In this document: piece after piece, positions 1 to 8,563 of the stretch
Layout: every line of letters starts with the position of its first letter
How positions within the stretch are numbered: position 1 is the stretch's first letter
Assembly (NCBI RefSeq): GCF_001612665.1
Contig: NZ_BDAX01000044.1
Location: 1-51,305 of the forward strand
Reading direction: 5' to 3'
Length of the DNA: 51,305 nt
DNA from: Nocardia alba NBRC 108234
Lineage (GTDB): Bacteria; Actinomycetota; Actinomycetes; Mycobacteriales; Mycobacteriaceae
Notes under the pieces: generated by a model
What the model was told of the DNA's origin: nothing
Database searches by the model: none
What the model saw: only the letters and a program-made list of their open reading frames with translations
Program-made: the position numbers and the translations under genes

Positions 1-377
1 GGCGGGGGCGGGGCGGGCGGCGCGGGGGCCGAGGCCGGTGGCAGGGCGTCGGGGGTGGTGGCCGTGCATTGCCAATCGCCATCGTCGTGAACACGCCAAT
101 GCGCGACGATGCCACCGGCGGAGCAGTTGCCGCCGACCCGCCTGGCCGGCCACGGTGGCGCGAATCCCTGGTCCGGATCGGACCCGGCGACCGGGAGGTT
201 GTCGGCATCGGCTCCCATCGGGTTCACCGACGGGTTGTCCGCACCACCGTGGTCGGCGCGCATCACCAGACCGAGCCCGGTGACCAGCCCGAGTATCGCG
301 GCGAGCACCGCCGCGATCGCGATCATTCGAGTACTGCTGCCGGCCCGTGTGCGCGGACCCTCGCTGCTCTCTGCCAT
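1..377 (-). CDS. Membrane-anchored or exported Pro/Ala-rich protein, C-terminus cut by window edge
   Basis: The frame opens with ATG at 377 and stays open to the window edge, so the 3' end is missing. About 125 residues are visible. After a short polar N-terminus, residues 18-39 form one hydrophobic segment (rich in Ala, Ile, Leu, Val), which suits an uncleaved signal anchor or a signal peptide. The outside part has two cysteines (in GNCSAG and WQCTA) that could form a disulfide, then a low-complexity tail of Pro and Ala. It lies 132 bp downstream of mceF on the same strand, a place where Mce-associated proteins often sit, but I do not see an NTF2-like Mas domain. Function unknown. Confidence 0.6.
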   Translation of the reverse strand, partial: MAESSEGPRTRAGSSTRMIAIAAVLAAILGLVTGLGLVMRADHGGADNPSVNPMGADADNLPVAGSDPDQGFAPPWPARRVGGNCSAGGIVAHWRVHDDGDWQCTATTPDALPPASAPAPPAPPP

Positions 378-478
378 CGCACCGCCTTCGCCGCGGACCA
401 GGTCTCCCCTCGATCCGTCACGCTACCGCAAGGTTGCTCGCAGATCGCCAGGCTCGGCGAAACATCCACTGGCCAGGG

Positions 479-494
479 CAGATACCGATATCTG
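479..494. repeat. Short palindrome between mceF and the downstream gene
   Basis: CAGATA and TATCTG are separated by 4 nt, within an AT-rich patch just past the mceF stop. It has no long stem or U-tract, so it is a weak terminator candidate or a small operator for the downstream gene. Confidence 0.25.
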
Positions 495-509
495 ATGGTT
501 GCCAGATAT

Positions 510-1463
510 TTACTTGATCGCGACCCGGACCTTCACCGCATCGGCGTCGGTGTTGTGCAGGGCCTGCGCGATCAGTGCGCTCAAGTCGAGCTGTGGAGCG
601 GTCGCGGTCACCGATTCGGTGAGCGGGCGCAGTCCGGGCAACAGGGCCGAGAGCTCGGGGCCGAGCTCGTTCAGCGCGGCGGTGAGCTGCCGCAGCAGTG
701 GCACCAGGCCGTCCTCGCGCAGGTACATCCGCGGATCGCCCTCGGTCGCCCGGCCGACCGACTCGACGAACTGGTCGATCACCTGGCTCAACCGGATGAA
801 AGCGGGCGCGGCGGCCGAGGTGGCGGGCCCGGCCCAACCGATATCGCCGGAGACGTACTCGAAGTTGTTCTGCAACTCACCGATCGCCGGTACGCGACTC
901 ATGAGCGCCGCGGCGAGCAGGTCGCCCGCCCTCGCCAGTTCGGGGACGACGTTCTCGGTGCCGACCATCGCCGTGCCGAGGGTGTCGACCAGCGAGCCGA
1001 CCACCACGGGGTCGAGCTGCTCGACGGTCTTGGTGACCAGCCGCGCGACCTCGGGGATCGACATCGGAGTCCGCACGTTCTCCCCGGACAGACGCTGGCC
1101 GTCGGTGAGGTAGGGCCCGCTCGCGTCGCGCGGCACGAACTGCACGTACGGCTCGCCGAGCGAGGACAGGTGCTCGATGGTGACGACGCTGCTCATCGGC
1201 ACCTTGTGCTCGGCGCCGAACCGGAACCCGACCTGCACGCGGCCGCTCGCCGAGGTGTCGACACCGGTCACCTCGCCGATCTCGATACCGGTCAGCAGGA
1301 TCGGCGAGCCCACGCTGAGACCACCGGAATTCGCGATCTCGATCGAGGCCGCGGTGTAGTCGGCGAACGGGTCGACCCGAACCACCCCGAAGGTCAGATA
1401 GGTCGCGCCGAGCACGGTGATGGCGGCGATGCCGCCGAGGGACGCCAGTGCACCGATCTTCAT
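510..1463 (-). CDS. mceF: MceF, MlaD-family substrate-binding subunit of an Mce transporter
   Basis: The product has 317 residues. An N-terminal membrane segment (residues about 5-27) is followed by the MCE/MlaD beta-barrel domain (about 38-115, with the pattern SGGLSVGSPILLTGIEIGEV) and then the long helical region typical of Mce proteins. Such proteins form a hexameric tube that carries lipids or sterols from the outer envelope to the YrbE permease. It is the last of six mce genes; its ATG overlaps the mceE stop by 4 nt (ATGA), so the two are translationally coupled. The substrate of this particular Mce system cannot be read from sequence. Confidence 0.9.
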   Translation of the reverse strand: MKIGALASLGGIAAITVLGATYLTFGVVRVDPFADYTAASIEIANSGGLSVGSPILLTGIEIGEVTGVDTSASGRVQVGFRFGAEHKVPMSSVVTIEHLSSLGEPYVQFVPRDASGPYLTDGQRLSGENVRTPMSIPEVARLVTKTVEQLDPVVVGSLVDTLGTAMVGTENVVPELARAGDLLAAALMSRVPAIGELQNNFEYVSGDIGWAGPATSAAAPAFIRLSQVIDQFVESVGRATEGDPRMYLREDGLVPLLRQLTAALNELGPELSALLPGLRPLTESVTATAPQLDLSALIAQALHNTDADAVKVRVAIK

Positions 1464-2512
1464 CGCACCAATCCGATCATCCGCAGCGCGGTGACGATCT
1501 GCGCCAGTTGGTCTTCTTCGGACACCTCGACCCCGGTGACGTTCACCTTCGGCCCGCGCTCGACGAAGGGGATGATCTTGTCGCGCAGCAGGGCGGTGAG
1601 CAGCGCCATGTTGGTCGAGGACCGCAGATCGGCCGAGCCACCGGTGGCCAGCGGCAGGAACGCGCTCGCTGCGGCGTCGCCGGAGCTCGCGATCGGCGCC
1701 AGCCAGGTGAGCGAGGAACCGACCGGACCGAGCGCGTCGAAGATCTTCATGGTCTTCGCGATCGAATCCTGGGTGCCCGTCAGCGAGGCGACCGCCTCGG
1801 GCGTGAGGATGTTCGTCAAGGCGACTTCGGTGTCGTCGTGCAGGATCGCCGCGTTGCGGGACAGTCCGTCGACCAGCAGGTCTAGCTGGTCCAGGTGCGC
1901 GGCCAGGTCCGCCGCGTCGGCACCCATCACCGCGGAGATACGCGCGGTCTCTCTGGGATCGGATGGCATCACCGAGTTGATCCGGCCGAGCATCTCCTGC
2001 AGCTGGCCGATCGCGCCGCCCTGCACGAACAGCGCCATGGTGGCCATTGTGTCTTCCAGTTGCACAGGCGGTTTCGTGCGTTCGATCGGGATCGTCGCGC
2101 CGTCGCGCAGCAGGTCGCCGAAGCCGTCCTTCGGTGTGGTGAGCGAGAGGTGGATATCACCGAGGATGGTGTCCTGGCGCAGTTCGGCGATGGACTTCGC
2201 CGGCAGTTGCACGGTGTCGAGGATGTCGGCCTCGACGATGACGTAACCGCCTCGGCCCGCGGGCGCGTCGGCGGGCTGAACTACCCGCACACCGTCGACG
2301 ATGCCGATCTCGGCGCCGTTGGCGATCACCTTCGACTTCGCGGGCAGGTTCAGCGCACTACTGAATTCGATCTGCACCCGGTAGGTCGAACCGCTGACGG
2401 TCGAGCCGGGCACGGGCACTTCGGCAGGGTCGAACCCGCAGCCGCCGACGGCGAGTCCGGCCGCGACGACAAGCGCTGAAGCGCTGTGTCGCATCAATTT
2501 TCGAGCATTCAT
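1460..2512 (-). CDS. mceE: MceE, lipoprotein subunit of an Mce transporter
   Basis: The product has 350 residues. The N-terminus is a lipoprotein signal peptide with a lipobox ending at Cys in AGLAVGGCG (about residue 25), as expected for the E subunit of actinobacterial Mce operons (LprK family). An MCE domain follows (about 40-125), then a helical domain. I chose the start at 2512 because it gives a compact signal peptide and a 4-nt ATGA overlap with the mceD stop. The open frame continues upstream, but that extension is antiparallel composition noise over mceD. Confidence 0.9.
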   Translation of the reverse strand: MNARKLMRHSASALVVAAGLAVGGCGFDPAEVPVPGSTVSGSTYRVQIEFSSALNLPAKSKVIANGAEIGIVDGVRVVQPADAPAGRGGYVIVEADILDTVQLPAKSIAELRQDTILGDIHLSLTTPKDGFGDLLRDGATIPIERTKPPVQLEDTMATMALFVQGGAIGQLQEMLGRINSVMPSDPRETARISAVMGADAADLAAHLDQLDLLVDGLSRNAAILHDDTEVALTNILTPEAVASLTGTQDSIAKTMKIFDALGPVGSSLTWLAPIASSGDAAASAFLPLATGGSADLRSSTNMALLTALLRDKIIPFVERGPKVNVTGVEVSEEDQLAQIVTALRMIGLVR

Positions 2513-3606
2513 CGAGCACCTGCCATTCCCAGCACAACCTGCACGAGATTCACATCGGCCAGTCCGAGCGCCGGGTCGGGGCACTGCCCCGGAATCAGCT
2601 CGTTCACCGCGTTGCACACCTGGTCGGCCGCACCGGCGGGCAAGACGACCTTCGGCGGCGCGTAGGTGATCGCGGTGCCGCCCGCGGGATCGGTGGCACT
2701 GCGGAAGGCGGAGGCGAGCGCGGGCATCTTCGCCACGATCTCGCTGAGCGAGCCGATGTTGGCGCGCAACAGCTTCACCAGCGGGACCGTGTCGTCGAGC
2801 GCGCCGATCAGCGGGTCGCCGAGGATGACGGCGATGTCGTTGAGCATCGGCAACACCTCGCCGAGACCGTCGAACAGCGAGGTGGCCGGGCCGAGCAGGT
2901 CGTCCGACGCCATGTTGAGCAGCGGCGCCAGCCGGACCAGCATCGTCTGCAGGTCGCCCCAGTTGGCGGCGACCCGGTTCGAGACCGAGGCGAACGCGTC
3001 GAAAAGACCGGCGAGATGGCCGATGTCGGCATCGGGCTTGTTCATCGCCGACCCGAGTGTGTGGATGAGCTCGTTGACCGTGGGGCCGGTGCCCTCGGTC
3101 GCGCGGTCGAGCGAGGACAGGCCGTCGGCCAGGGCGCTCGGCGCACCCGCGGCGCCGCCGGAGAGCTGATCGGACAGGCTCGCCAGCGCGGTGAGAGTTT
3201 CGGTGATGCTCTTGGGGGTCAGCGTTTTGGTGATGCAGCCGCCCGCCAGCGGGGGCGCGGCCTTGCCGCTGGTGAGCACTGCCAGATTGCGATCCGCCGC
3301 GACCGAATACGCGACCGTGGTCGCGGAAGCGTCGGAGTAGACATCGAATTCGGCGTCGACCTCGAAGTCGACCCGCACCTTGGCGCCCTCGTTGCGCACC
3401 GCGGTCACCTCGCCCACATCCATGCCGCGCATGGTGACGTGGTTGCCGGGGTAGAGGCCGATCGCGTCGGGCATGAGCGCGCAATAGGATTCGGTCTTCT
3501 TCAGCGGATCGAAGGCGACGAAGTAGCCGCCGGTCACCAGGGCCACGAGAACCGCGACACCGGCGATCGACATGAACGCCTGGGATCCGAGCAGTCGTTT
3601 CAGCAT
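2509..3606 (-). CDS. mceD: MceD, MlaD-family subunit of an Mce transporter
   Basis: The product has 365 residues when started at 3606, where the ATG shares one base with the TGA of mceC (TGATG). A start at 3636 is possible but would overlap mceC further. One membrane segment (about 10-32) precedes the MCE domain (about 40-120, pattern GNHVTMRGMDVGEV) and a long helical region with a few Cys residues (SYCALMP, GGCITK, DQVCNAV). It is the fourth mce gene of the operon and is expected to be one ring member of the heterohexameric lipid shuttle. Confidence 0.9.
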   Translation of the reverse strand: MLKRLLGSQAFMSIAGVAVLVALVTGGYFVAFDPLKKTESYCALMPDAIGLYPGNHVTMRGMDVGEVTAVRNEGAKVRVDFEVDAEFDVYSDASATTVAYSVAADRNLAVLTSGKAAPPLAGGCITKTLTPKSITETLTALASLSDQLSGGAAGAPSALADGLSSLDRATEGTGPTVNELIHTLGSAMNKPDADIGHLAGLFDAFASVSNRVAANWGDLQTMLVRLAPLLNMASDDLLGPATSLFDGLGEVLPMLNDIAVILGDPLIGALDDTVPLVKLLRANIGSLSEIVAKMPALASAFRSATDPAGGTAITYAPPKVVLPAGAADQVCNAVNELIPGQCPDPALGLADVNLVQVVLGMAGAR

Positions 3607-4625
3607 CAGCACGCCTTCCCGGGCAGCGGTACGCACACGCGGGCGCTCGACTGGTCGACCACGACACCGGCTTCGGGGGTGGCCAGCTGCGACAACTTCG
3701 TCTGCAAAGCACCGACGGTCCCGAGGACGGGCTCGAGCCGACCGCCGAGTTCCGCCAGTCGCGGCAGGGCGTCGGCCAAAGCCTGCGCCTGTGGTTTCAG
3801 CGTCGATTCCCAGGTCGGCGCGAGGACCGCCAGACGATTCACGACCGAGGTGAGCAGCCGAACCGCTTCGGCCAGTTCGGCCTTCTTGCTCAGCAGCAAA
3901 TCCTCGAGGAGGTTGACGTTGTCCATCAGCCTGCCCAGATCGGACTTGGCGCCGTCGTACATGGTGATGTACTCGTCGACGACCGCGATCGACTTCGACA
4001 CCTGAGCGCGCTGCCGGTCGAGCATGTCGACGTATTTGCCGACGGTGTCCAGGGTGGTGCGCAGCGCCTCCGGCGAGGTCGAGATCGCGGAGTTCGCGGC
4101 GGCCAGGTTGTCGCGCACGGTGTCGCCGTCGACGGCGGCAAGCGGGGCGGTGGCGTCCTGGAAGGTCTCGATCAGACTGTAGGGCAGGCGGATTCGATCA
4201 GCGGGAATCGCCTTGTCGCCCAGCGGCTTCGAGCCCGCGGGGTAGAGCGCCACATAGTGACCGCCGACCACGGTGAGCATGCGGACATCCAGGGATGTCT
4301 GATCGCCGACGAAGACATCGTTCTTCACGGTGAACCGCATGAGCACCTTGTCGGGCTTCAGTGCCAGTGAGGTGACGCTGCCGACCGAGATACCGGCCAG
4401 GCGCACGTCGTCGCCCTCGCGCACCGACTGCGCTTCACTGAGCTCGGCGGTGTAGGTGTGCTTGCCCAGCGGGACCACGTAGACCACGCCCGCGCCGATG
4501 ATGAACAGCACGACCAGGCTCAGACCGATGATCCCCATCCGCAGTTCCCGTGCGCGTTTGCCCGCTTCGTCGGGGATCGGGCGGTCACCGGCGAACATCG
4601 CGGTGAGCTTGTTCAGCGGTTGCAT
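3606..4625 (-). CDS. mceC: MceC, MlaD-family subunit of an Mce transporter
   Basis: The product has 339 residues. A cytoplasmic stretch of about 30 residues rich in charged residues precedes one membrane helix (about 31-55), the MCE domain (about 58-135, with DDVRLAGISVGSV), and a helical region ending in a Cys-containing tail (VCVPLPGKAC). The two C-terminal cysteines may form a disulfide outside the membrane. Its start lies inside the end of mceB (13-nt overlap), so translation is coupled. Confidence 0.9.
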   Translation of the reverse strand: MQPLNKLTAMFAGDRPIPDEAGKRARELRMGIIGLSLVVLFIIGAGVVYVVPLGKHTYTAELSEAQSVREGDDVRLAGISVGSVTSLALKPDKVLMRFTVKNDVFVGDQTSLDVRMLTVVGGHYVALYPAGSKPLGDKAIPADRIRLPYSLIETFQDATAPLAAVDGDTVRDNLAAANSAISTSPEALRTTLDTVGKYVDMLDRQRAQVSKSIAVVDEYITMYDGAKSDLGRLMDNVNLLEDLLLSKKAELAEAVRLLTSVVNRLAVLAPTWESTLKPQAQALADALPRLAELGGRLEPVLGTVGALQTKLSQLATPEAGVVVDQSSARVCVPLPGKAC

Positions 4626-5617
4626 ACGGTGACCTTCTGTCCGGCGATCAGCACCTGCAGCGGCACGGGCACCTCGGCGGCGCCGTTGCTGCAGTGCGGC
4701 GTGAAGTCGGCGAAACCGCGCGCGAGCGAGGCGTCGACCGTGGCCAGCAGACCGGGGAGCTTGCCGAACACCTCGACGGCCTCCTGCGGATTCGGGAACA
4801 GCGCGCGGATCATCGCGTCGACATCGGCGCCGCCGCCCTCGACCAGGCCGAGCGAGGCGAGCAACCGGTCCACCGGCGCCAGCACCGAGGGCGCGGTCAT
4901 CGCGAATTGCGCGACGCCACCGATATTGCGCTGCATCGCCTCGAAGATGTCGGTGAGCCGAGCCAGCAGCGGCACCAGATGCCCGACCTTGCCGCCGTGG
5001 CGCTCCGACAGCTCCGACAGGTTGTGGATCAGGGTGCTGATCACCTGCTGACGGTCATCGGCATAGCTCGCGAGCTTGTCGATCGCGGTGAGCGCGGGCC
5101 CGAGACCGGTGCCGTCGCCCTCGATCACGGCGAGCATGCTCGCGGTGAACTGGTTGATCGCTTCCGGCGACAAGGTGGCGAGCACCGGCTTGAGGCCGCT
5201 GAACAGGCTCGTCACGTCGAAGGACGGGACGGTCATGTTCGCGCCGATCCGCGCGCCCGCCGCGATGGTCCTGCCCGGGTTCGGGGCCTGCTGCAGGTCG
5301 ATATAGCGCTGGCCGGTGAGGTTCTGGTAGCGGATGGCCAGCTTGGAGTTGTCATAGATCGGGGTGTCGGTCTTGACCGTGATCGCGACCTTGGCCTTGT
5401 CGCCCTCGAGGCCGATCTTCTCGATCTTGCCCACCTGCACGCCGAACATCCGCACGTCGTTGCCGACCTTGAGGCCGTTGGCGTCGGTGAACAGGGCGTC
5501 GTGGGCGAAGGTGTCACCGTCGACCGGGCGCTTGATCAGCGTGAACACCATGCCGAGGATGGCGATCATCACCAAGCTGAAGACGCCGAGGCGCAGTGCG
5601 GTTCCGCGAATCTTCAT
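4613..5617 (-). CDS. mceB: MceB, MlaD-family subunit of an Mce transporter
   Basis: The product has 334 residues. One membrane segment (about 8-28) precedes the MCE domain (about 35-115, GLKVGNDVRMFGVQVGKI), then a helical region with a final pair of Cys residues (TPHCSNGA and VTVCNR). The ATG overlaps the mceA stop by 4 nt. As in other Mce systems, it should be a membrane-anchored member of the extracellular substrate channel. Confidence 0.9.
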   Translation of the reverse strand: MKIRGTALRLGVFSLVMIAILGMVFTLIKRPVDGDTFAHDALFTDANGLKVGNDVRMFGVQVGKIEKIGLEGDKAKVAITVKTDTPIYDNSKLAIRYQNLTGQRYIDLQQAPNPGRTIAAGARIGANMTVPSFDVTSLFSGLKPVLATLSPEAINQFTASMLAVIEGDGTGLGPALTAIDKLASYADDRQQVISTLIHNLSELSERHGGKVGHLVPLLARLTDIFEAMQRNIGGVAQFAMTAPSVLAPVDRLLASLGLVEGGGADVDAMIRALFPNPQEAVEVFGKLPGLLATVDASLARGFADFTPHCSNGAAEVPVPLQVLIAGQKVTVCNR

Positions 5618-6648
5618 CGCGCACCGGCCTTTCCGAGCAGCGGCACCGCGATGCCGGGGACCCCGCTGAGCTCGACGTCCAGATTGACGACAGGTCCGTT
5701 CGGACCATCGGGCATGGCACCGCGCAGGTTCCGCAGCAGGGCGGTGAGATCGGCGCCGGTCCGGCGCGGGTTCGGCGACATCTGGGCCAGCGCGAGCAGC
5801 ATCGGCGCGAGCATGTCCGTGGTCTCTGCGAAGTGCGCGCCCGCGGTGCTCACGGTGGTGGTGAGCGCGGGCAGGATGGCGCCGCCGATCACCCCGACGC
5901 CGATGTCGTAGCGCTGCTTGTCGACCTGGGTCACCCGGATCTCGCTGAGCTGGTCGATCACCTTCATCGTCGCGCTCGCGAACTGGCCGCCGCCGTCGAA
6001 GGCGGGTCCGAGCTTGCCCGCCAGTTCCGAGGGCATGACGTCCTGGTTGTCGGCGATGGTCCGCGAGACCGTGATCAGGGCTTGGACCAGCGGGGTGAAG
6101 GCCTTGAAGTCGGCGGCCAGCTGGGAGATGACGGTCGCCATCTGCGGGCTGGTGACGGTCATCCCGACCTGCGAGAGACTGCGCAGGATCGCGCTCATCG
6201 TCGCGTCGTAGACCCGGTCGTTGTTCGTGCCGGTCAGGTCGAGCACCGCGCCCTCACGCAGTGGCGAACCGCCCGCGCCGCGGCGCAATTCGATCTCGGC
6301 GATGCCGAACAGGTTGGTCGGGGCGTAGTCGATCGCGAGGCTGTCGTCGATGCCGACCAGTCGCTCGGTGTCGAGCAGCAGCGCGATCTGCTGGGTGCCG
6401 CGCGCGCCGGGGGTGACCTCGGCGACCTCGCCCACCGTCACGCCGTCGACGCGGACCTGGCTGCCCGCGCTGATGCCGTCGCCGAGGTGTTCGGTGCGCA
6501 GGGCGATGCGCAGGCCGTCTTCGGACCGCAGATTCGTGTAGGTGAGGTAGCCGAGGGCGATCGCCGCGATCACCGACAGGATGATCACGCCGGTCAACCG
6601 CGAGGTGCGCCGATCGGCCGCGACGCCGGGCATTCCGTAGTTAGGCAT
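5614..6648 (-). CDS. mceA: MceA, MlaD-family subunit of an Mce transporter
   Basis: The product has 344 residues. One membrane segment (about 18-40) precedes the MCE domain (about 45-120, GSQVRVDGVTVGEV) and a helical domain rich in Ala and Thr. It is the first mce gene after the two permease genes (5-nt gap), the conserved position of MceA. Which of the numbered Mce families (Mce1 to Mce8) it belongs to needs a phylogeny. Confidence 0.9.
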   Translation of the reverse strand: MPNYGMPGVAADRRTSRLTGVIILSVIAAIALGYLTYTNLRSEDGLRIALRTEHLGDGISAGSQVRVDGVTVGEVAEVTPGARGTQQIALLLDTERLVGIDDSLAIDYAPTNLFGIAEIELRRGAGGSPLREGAVLDLTGTNNDRVYDATMSAILRSLSQVGMTVTSPQMATVISQLAADFKAFTPLVQALITVSRTIADNQDVMPSELAGKLGPAFDGGGQFASATMKVIDQLSEIRVTQVDKQRYDIGVGVIGGAILPALTTTVSTAGAHFAETTDMLAPMLLALAQMSPNPRRTGADLTALLRNLRGAMPDGPNGPVVNLDVELSGVPGIAVPLLGKAGAR

Positions 6649-6653
6649 CTAAT

Positions 6654-7520
6654 TCACCCCGTAAAACTGATCGCCGAGTTGAAGCCCCAGAGCATGATCG
6701 TGAGCACCATGTCGATGCCGATGATGGCCACCGAGCTGGCGCGCACCGCGCGCCCGGACGCGATGCCGACCCCCTCGGGGCCGCCGGTGGCGAAGAACCC
6801 GAAGTAGGCGTGCACCAGGATCACCACCGTGCCGAACACGGCCACCTTGATCACCGCGGCGATCATGTCGAAGCCGGAGATGAACTGGAAGAAGTAGTGG
6901 TCGTACACCCCGGCCGATTGCCCGTAGACCATCGTGAGCAGTCCACGGCAGGCGCCGTAGGCCAGGATCAGCGCGATCAGGAAGGTCGGCACGATGGCGA
7001 TGGCGCCCGCGATCACCCTGGTGGTGACGACGTAGGGCACCGAACGCAGGCCGAGCGCCTCGATCGCGTCGATCTCCTCGGAGATGCGCATCGCGCCGAT
7101 CTCGGCCGTGATCCGGCAGCCCGCCTGGGCGGCGAAGCCGATGGCCGCCGCGATCGGCGCCAGTTCACGGGTGGTCGCGTAGGCCGAGATGACGCCGGTG
7201 ACCGGGCCCATGCCGAGCATGTCGAGGGAGGCGAACGACTCGACGCCCACCGAGGCGCCCATCACCAGGCCGAGCACGATCATCATCGGGACGGTGCCGC
7301 CGCCGACGATGATCGACCCGCGACCCCAGGTCATATCGGTGACCGCGCGCAGCGTCTCGTCCCGATAGCGGCGCAATGTCAGCGGCACCGAGGACAACAC
7401 CTGCCAGACGAACACCGCGACGAAGCCGAGCGATTCCCCGGCGGTGACGATCCGTTTGCCGAGGCGAGCGGGCTTGCGCAGCCAATGCAGCGACGTGGGG
7501 ATATACGACGAGGCAGCCAT
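6654..7520 (-). CDS. yrbEB: YrbEB, MlaE-family permease of an Mce transporter
   Basis: The product has 288 residues and is an integral membrane protein with five or six helices. It shows the MlaE/YrbE signature EIGAMRISEEIDAIEALG (about residue 145), the coupling helix thought to contact the MlaF/MceG ATPase. The start at 7520 is chosen because it shares one base with the yrbEA stop (TGATG). An upstream extension of the frame to 7724 has no hydrophobic character and lies over yrbEA. No ATPase gene is next to the operon, which is usual, as MceG is encoded elsewhere. Confidence 0.93.
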   Translation of the reverse strand: MAASSYIPTSLHWLRKPARLGKRIVTAGESLGFVAVFVWQVLSSVPLTLRRYRDETLRAVTDMTWGRGSIIVGGGTVPMMIVLGLVMGASVGVESFASLDMLGMGPVTGVISAYATTRELAPIAAAIGFAAQAGCRITAEIGAMRISEEIDAIEALGLRSVPYVVTTRVIAGAIAIVPTFLIALILAYGACRGLLTMVYGQSAGVYDHYFFQFISGFDMIAAVIKVAVFGTVVILVHAYFGFFATGGPEGVGIASGRAVRASSVAIIGIDMVLTIMLWGFNSAISFTG

Positions 7521-8365
7521 CACGCCAACTTCGTCGGCAGGAACATGGCGCTGATCTGGCTGGCCAGCAGGTTCACGATCGCGATCGAGACCACCGAGAG
7601 CACCACCGCCGCGTTCACCGCGTCGGCCACCCCGCGCGGGCCGCCCTTGGCCTCCAGGCCGCGCTGGCAGGAGATGATCACGACCAGGAACCCGAAGATC
7701 AGTGCCTTGAGCAGCGAGACCCACACGTCACCGGCGGTCGCGAACGAACCGAAGGTCGACCAGTAGCTACCCGGCGTGACGCCCTGCCCGCCGACGGCGA
7801 CCGCGTATCCGGCCAGTACGCCGACGAAGATGATCAGCACATTGAGCATCGGTGCCACGAGCAGCATGGCGGCCAGGCGCGGGATGACGAGCCGGTGCAC
7901 CGGGTTGATGCCCATGGTGTTGAGCGCGTCGATCTCCTCGCGGATGGTGCGCGCGCCGAGGTCGGCCGCGATCGCCGCCGCGCCGGCGCCACCGAGCAGG
8001 AAGCCGGTGGCGATGGGCGCGCCCTGTTTGATCACGCCGAGGCCGCCGGTCGCGCCGAGCATGGAGTCGGCGCCCAGGCTGTGGATCAGGTTGCCGACCT
8101 GCACCGAGACGATCACGCCGAACGGGATCGCCATCAGGATCGCCGGAATGGCGGTGACCGTGATCAGGCGCCAGGCCTGCACGAGGGTTTCCCGCCACTG
8201 GAACTGCCTGCGGGCGATGTCGGAGAACGAGCCGCCGACCGATTGCTGTGCGAGATCCACCGCTCGCCCGAAGGTCCGCAGCGACGACACGACGGTGTCG
8301 GTGAAGTTCTCGCGGACGATCCGGGTAGCGGAATCCGGCTTCGCGGAGCGCAGATCGGTGGGCAT
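7520..8365 (-). CDS. yrbEA: YrbEA, MlaE-family permease of an Mce transporter
   Basis: The product has 281 residues from the ATG at 8365, which has a good GGAGG site 8 nt upstream on the minus strand. An earlier ATG at 8422 lacks one. Several membrane helices are seen, and the signature ADLGARTIREEIDALNTMG (about residue 150) is the YrbE/MlaE EExDA loop. It is the first gene of an eight-gene operon (yrbEA, yrbEB, mceA to mceF) with gaps of 5 nt or less throughout. Confidence 0.93.
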   Translation of the reverse strand: MPTDLRSAKPDSATRIVRENFTDTVVSSLRTFGRAVDLAQQSVGGSFSDIARRQFQWRETLVQAWRLITVTAIPAILMAIPFGVIVSVQVGNLIHSLGADSMLGATGGLGVIKQGAPIATGFLLGGAGAAAIAADLGARTIREEIDALNTMGINPVHRLVIPRLAAMLLVAPMLNVLIIFVGVLAGYAVAVGGQGVTPGSYWSTFGSFATAGDVWVSLLKALIFGFLVVIISCQRGLEAKGGPRGVADAVNAAVVLSVVSIAIVNLLASQISAMFLPTKLA

Positions 8366-8455
8366 CAGAAATGCCTCCGGGCCGCTCGTGAAGCACGGGG
8401 CTTGGTGATTTTCATACCGCACTCTCTGGCTTCGGCGTCGGTGCCAACCCCAGCA

Positions 8456-8497
8456 AGTTAACCGGTACTCTGCGTCACAACAAAATTACCCATGGGT
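8456..8497 (-). promoter_or_regulatory. Candidate promoter and palindrome upstream of the mce operon
   Basis: On the minus strand a TTGTTG box (8483-8478) and a TTAACT box (8461-8456) are 16 nt apart, giving a leader of roughly 80 nt before yrbEA. Just upstream lies the perfect 10-bp palindrome ACCCATGGGT (8488-8497), placed where a regulator could touch the -35 region. No mce regulator gene is visible nearby. Confidence 0.35.
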
Positions 8498-8563
8498 GAC
8501 CCTGGTCGCTTTTTCGCGGATTCCATGACAGATCCACTTGCCATGTGATCCGCAACACTCCAG

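Noticed and set aside
1..28. G-rich run that could fold as a G-quadruplex on the plus strand
   Set aside because: It is explained by the Pro/Ala codons of the minus-strand gene that runs through it, so coding composition is the simpler cause.
69..2246. A very long plus-strand open frame opposite mceF and mceE
   Set aside because: It is an antisense shadow of GC-rich mce genes: Arg/Gly/His-rich, without hydrophobic core or family pattern, while the minus strand encodes clear Mce proteins.
2513..3712. N-terminal extension of the mceE frame to 3712
   Set aside because: It is Arg-rich shadow sequence over mceD; the lipoprotein signal at 2512 and the ATGA overlap mark the real start.
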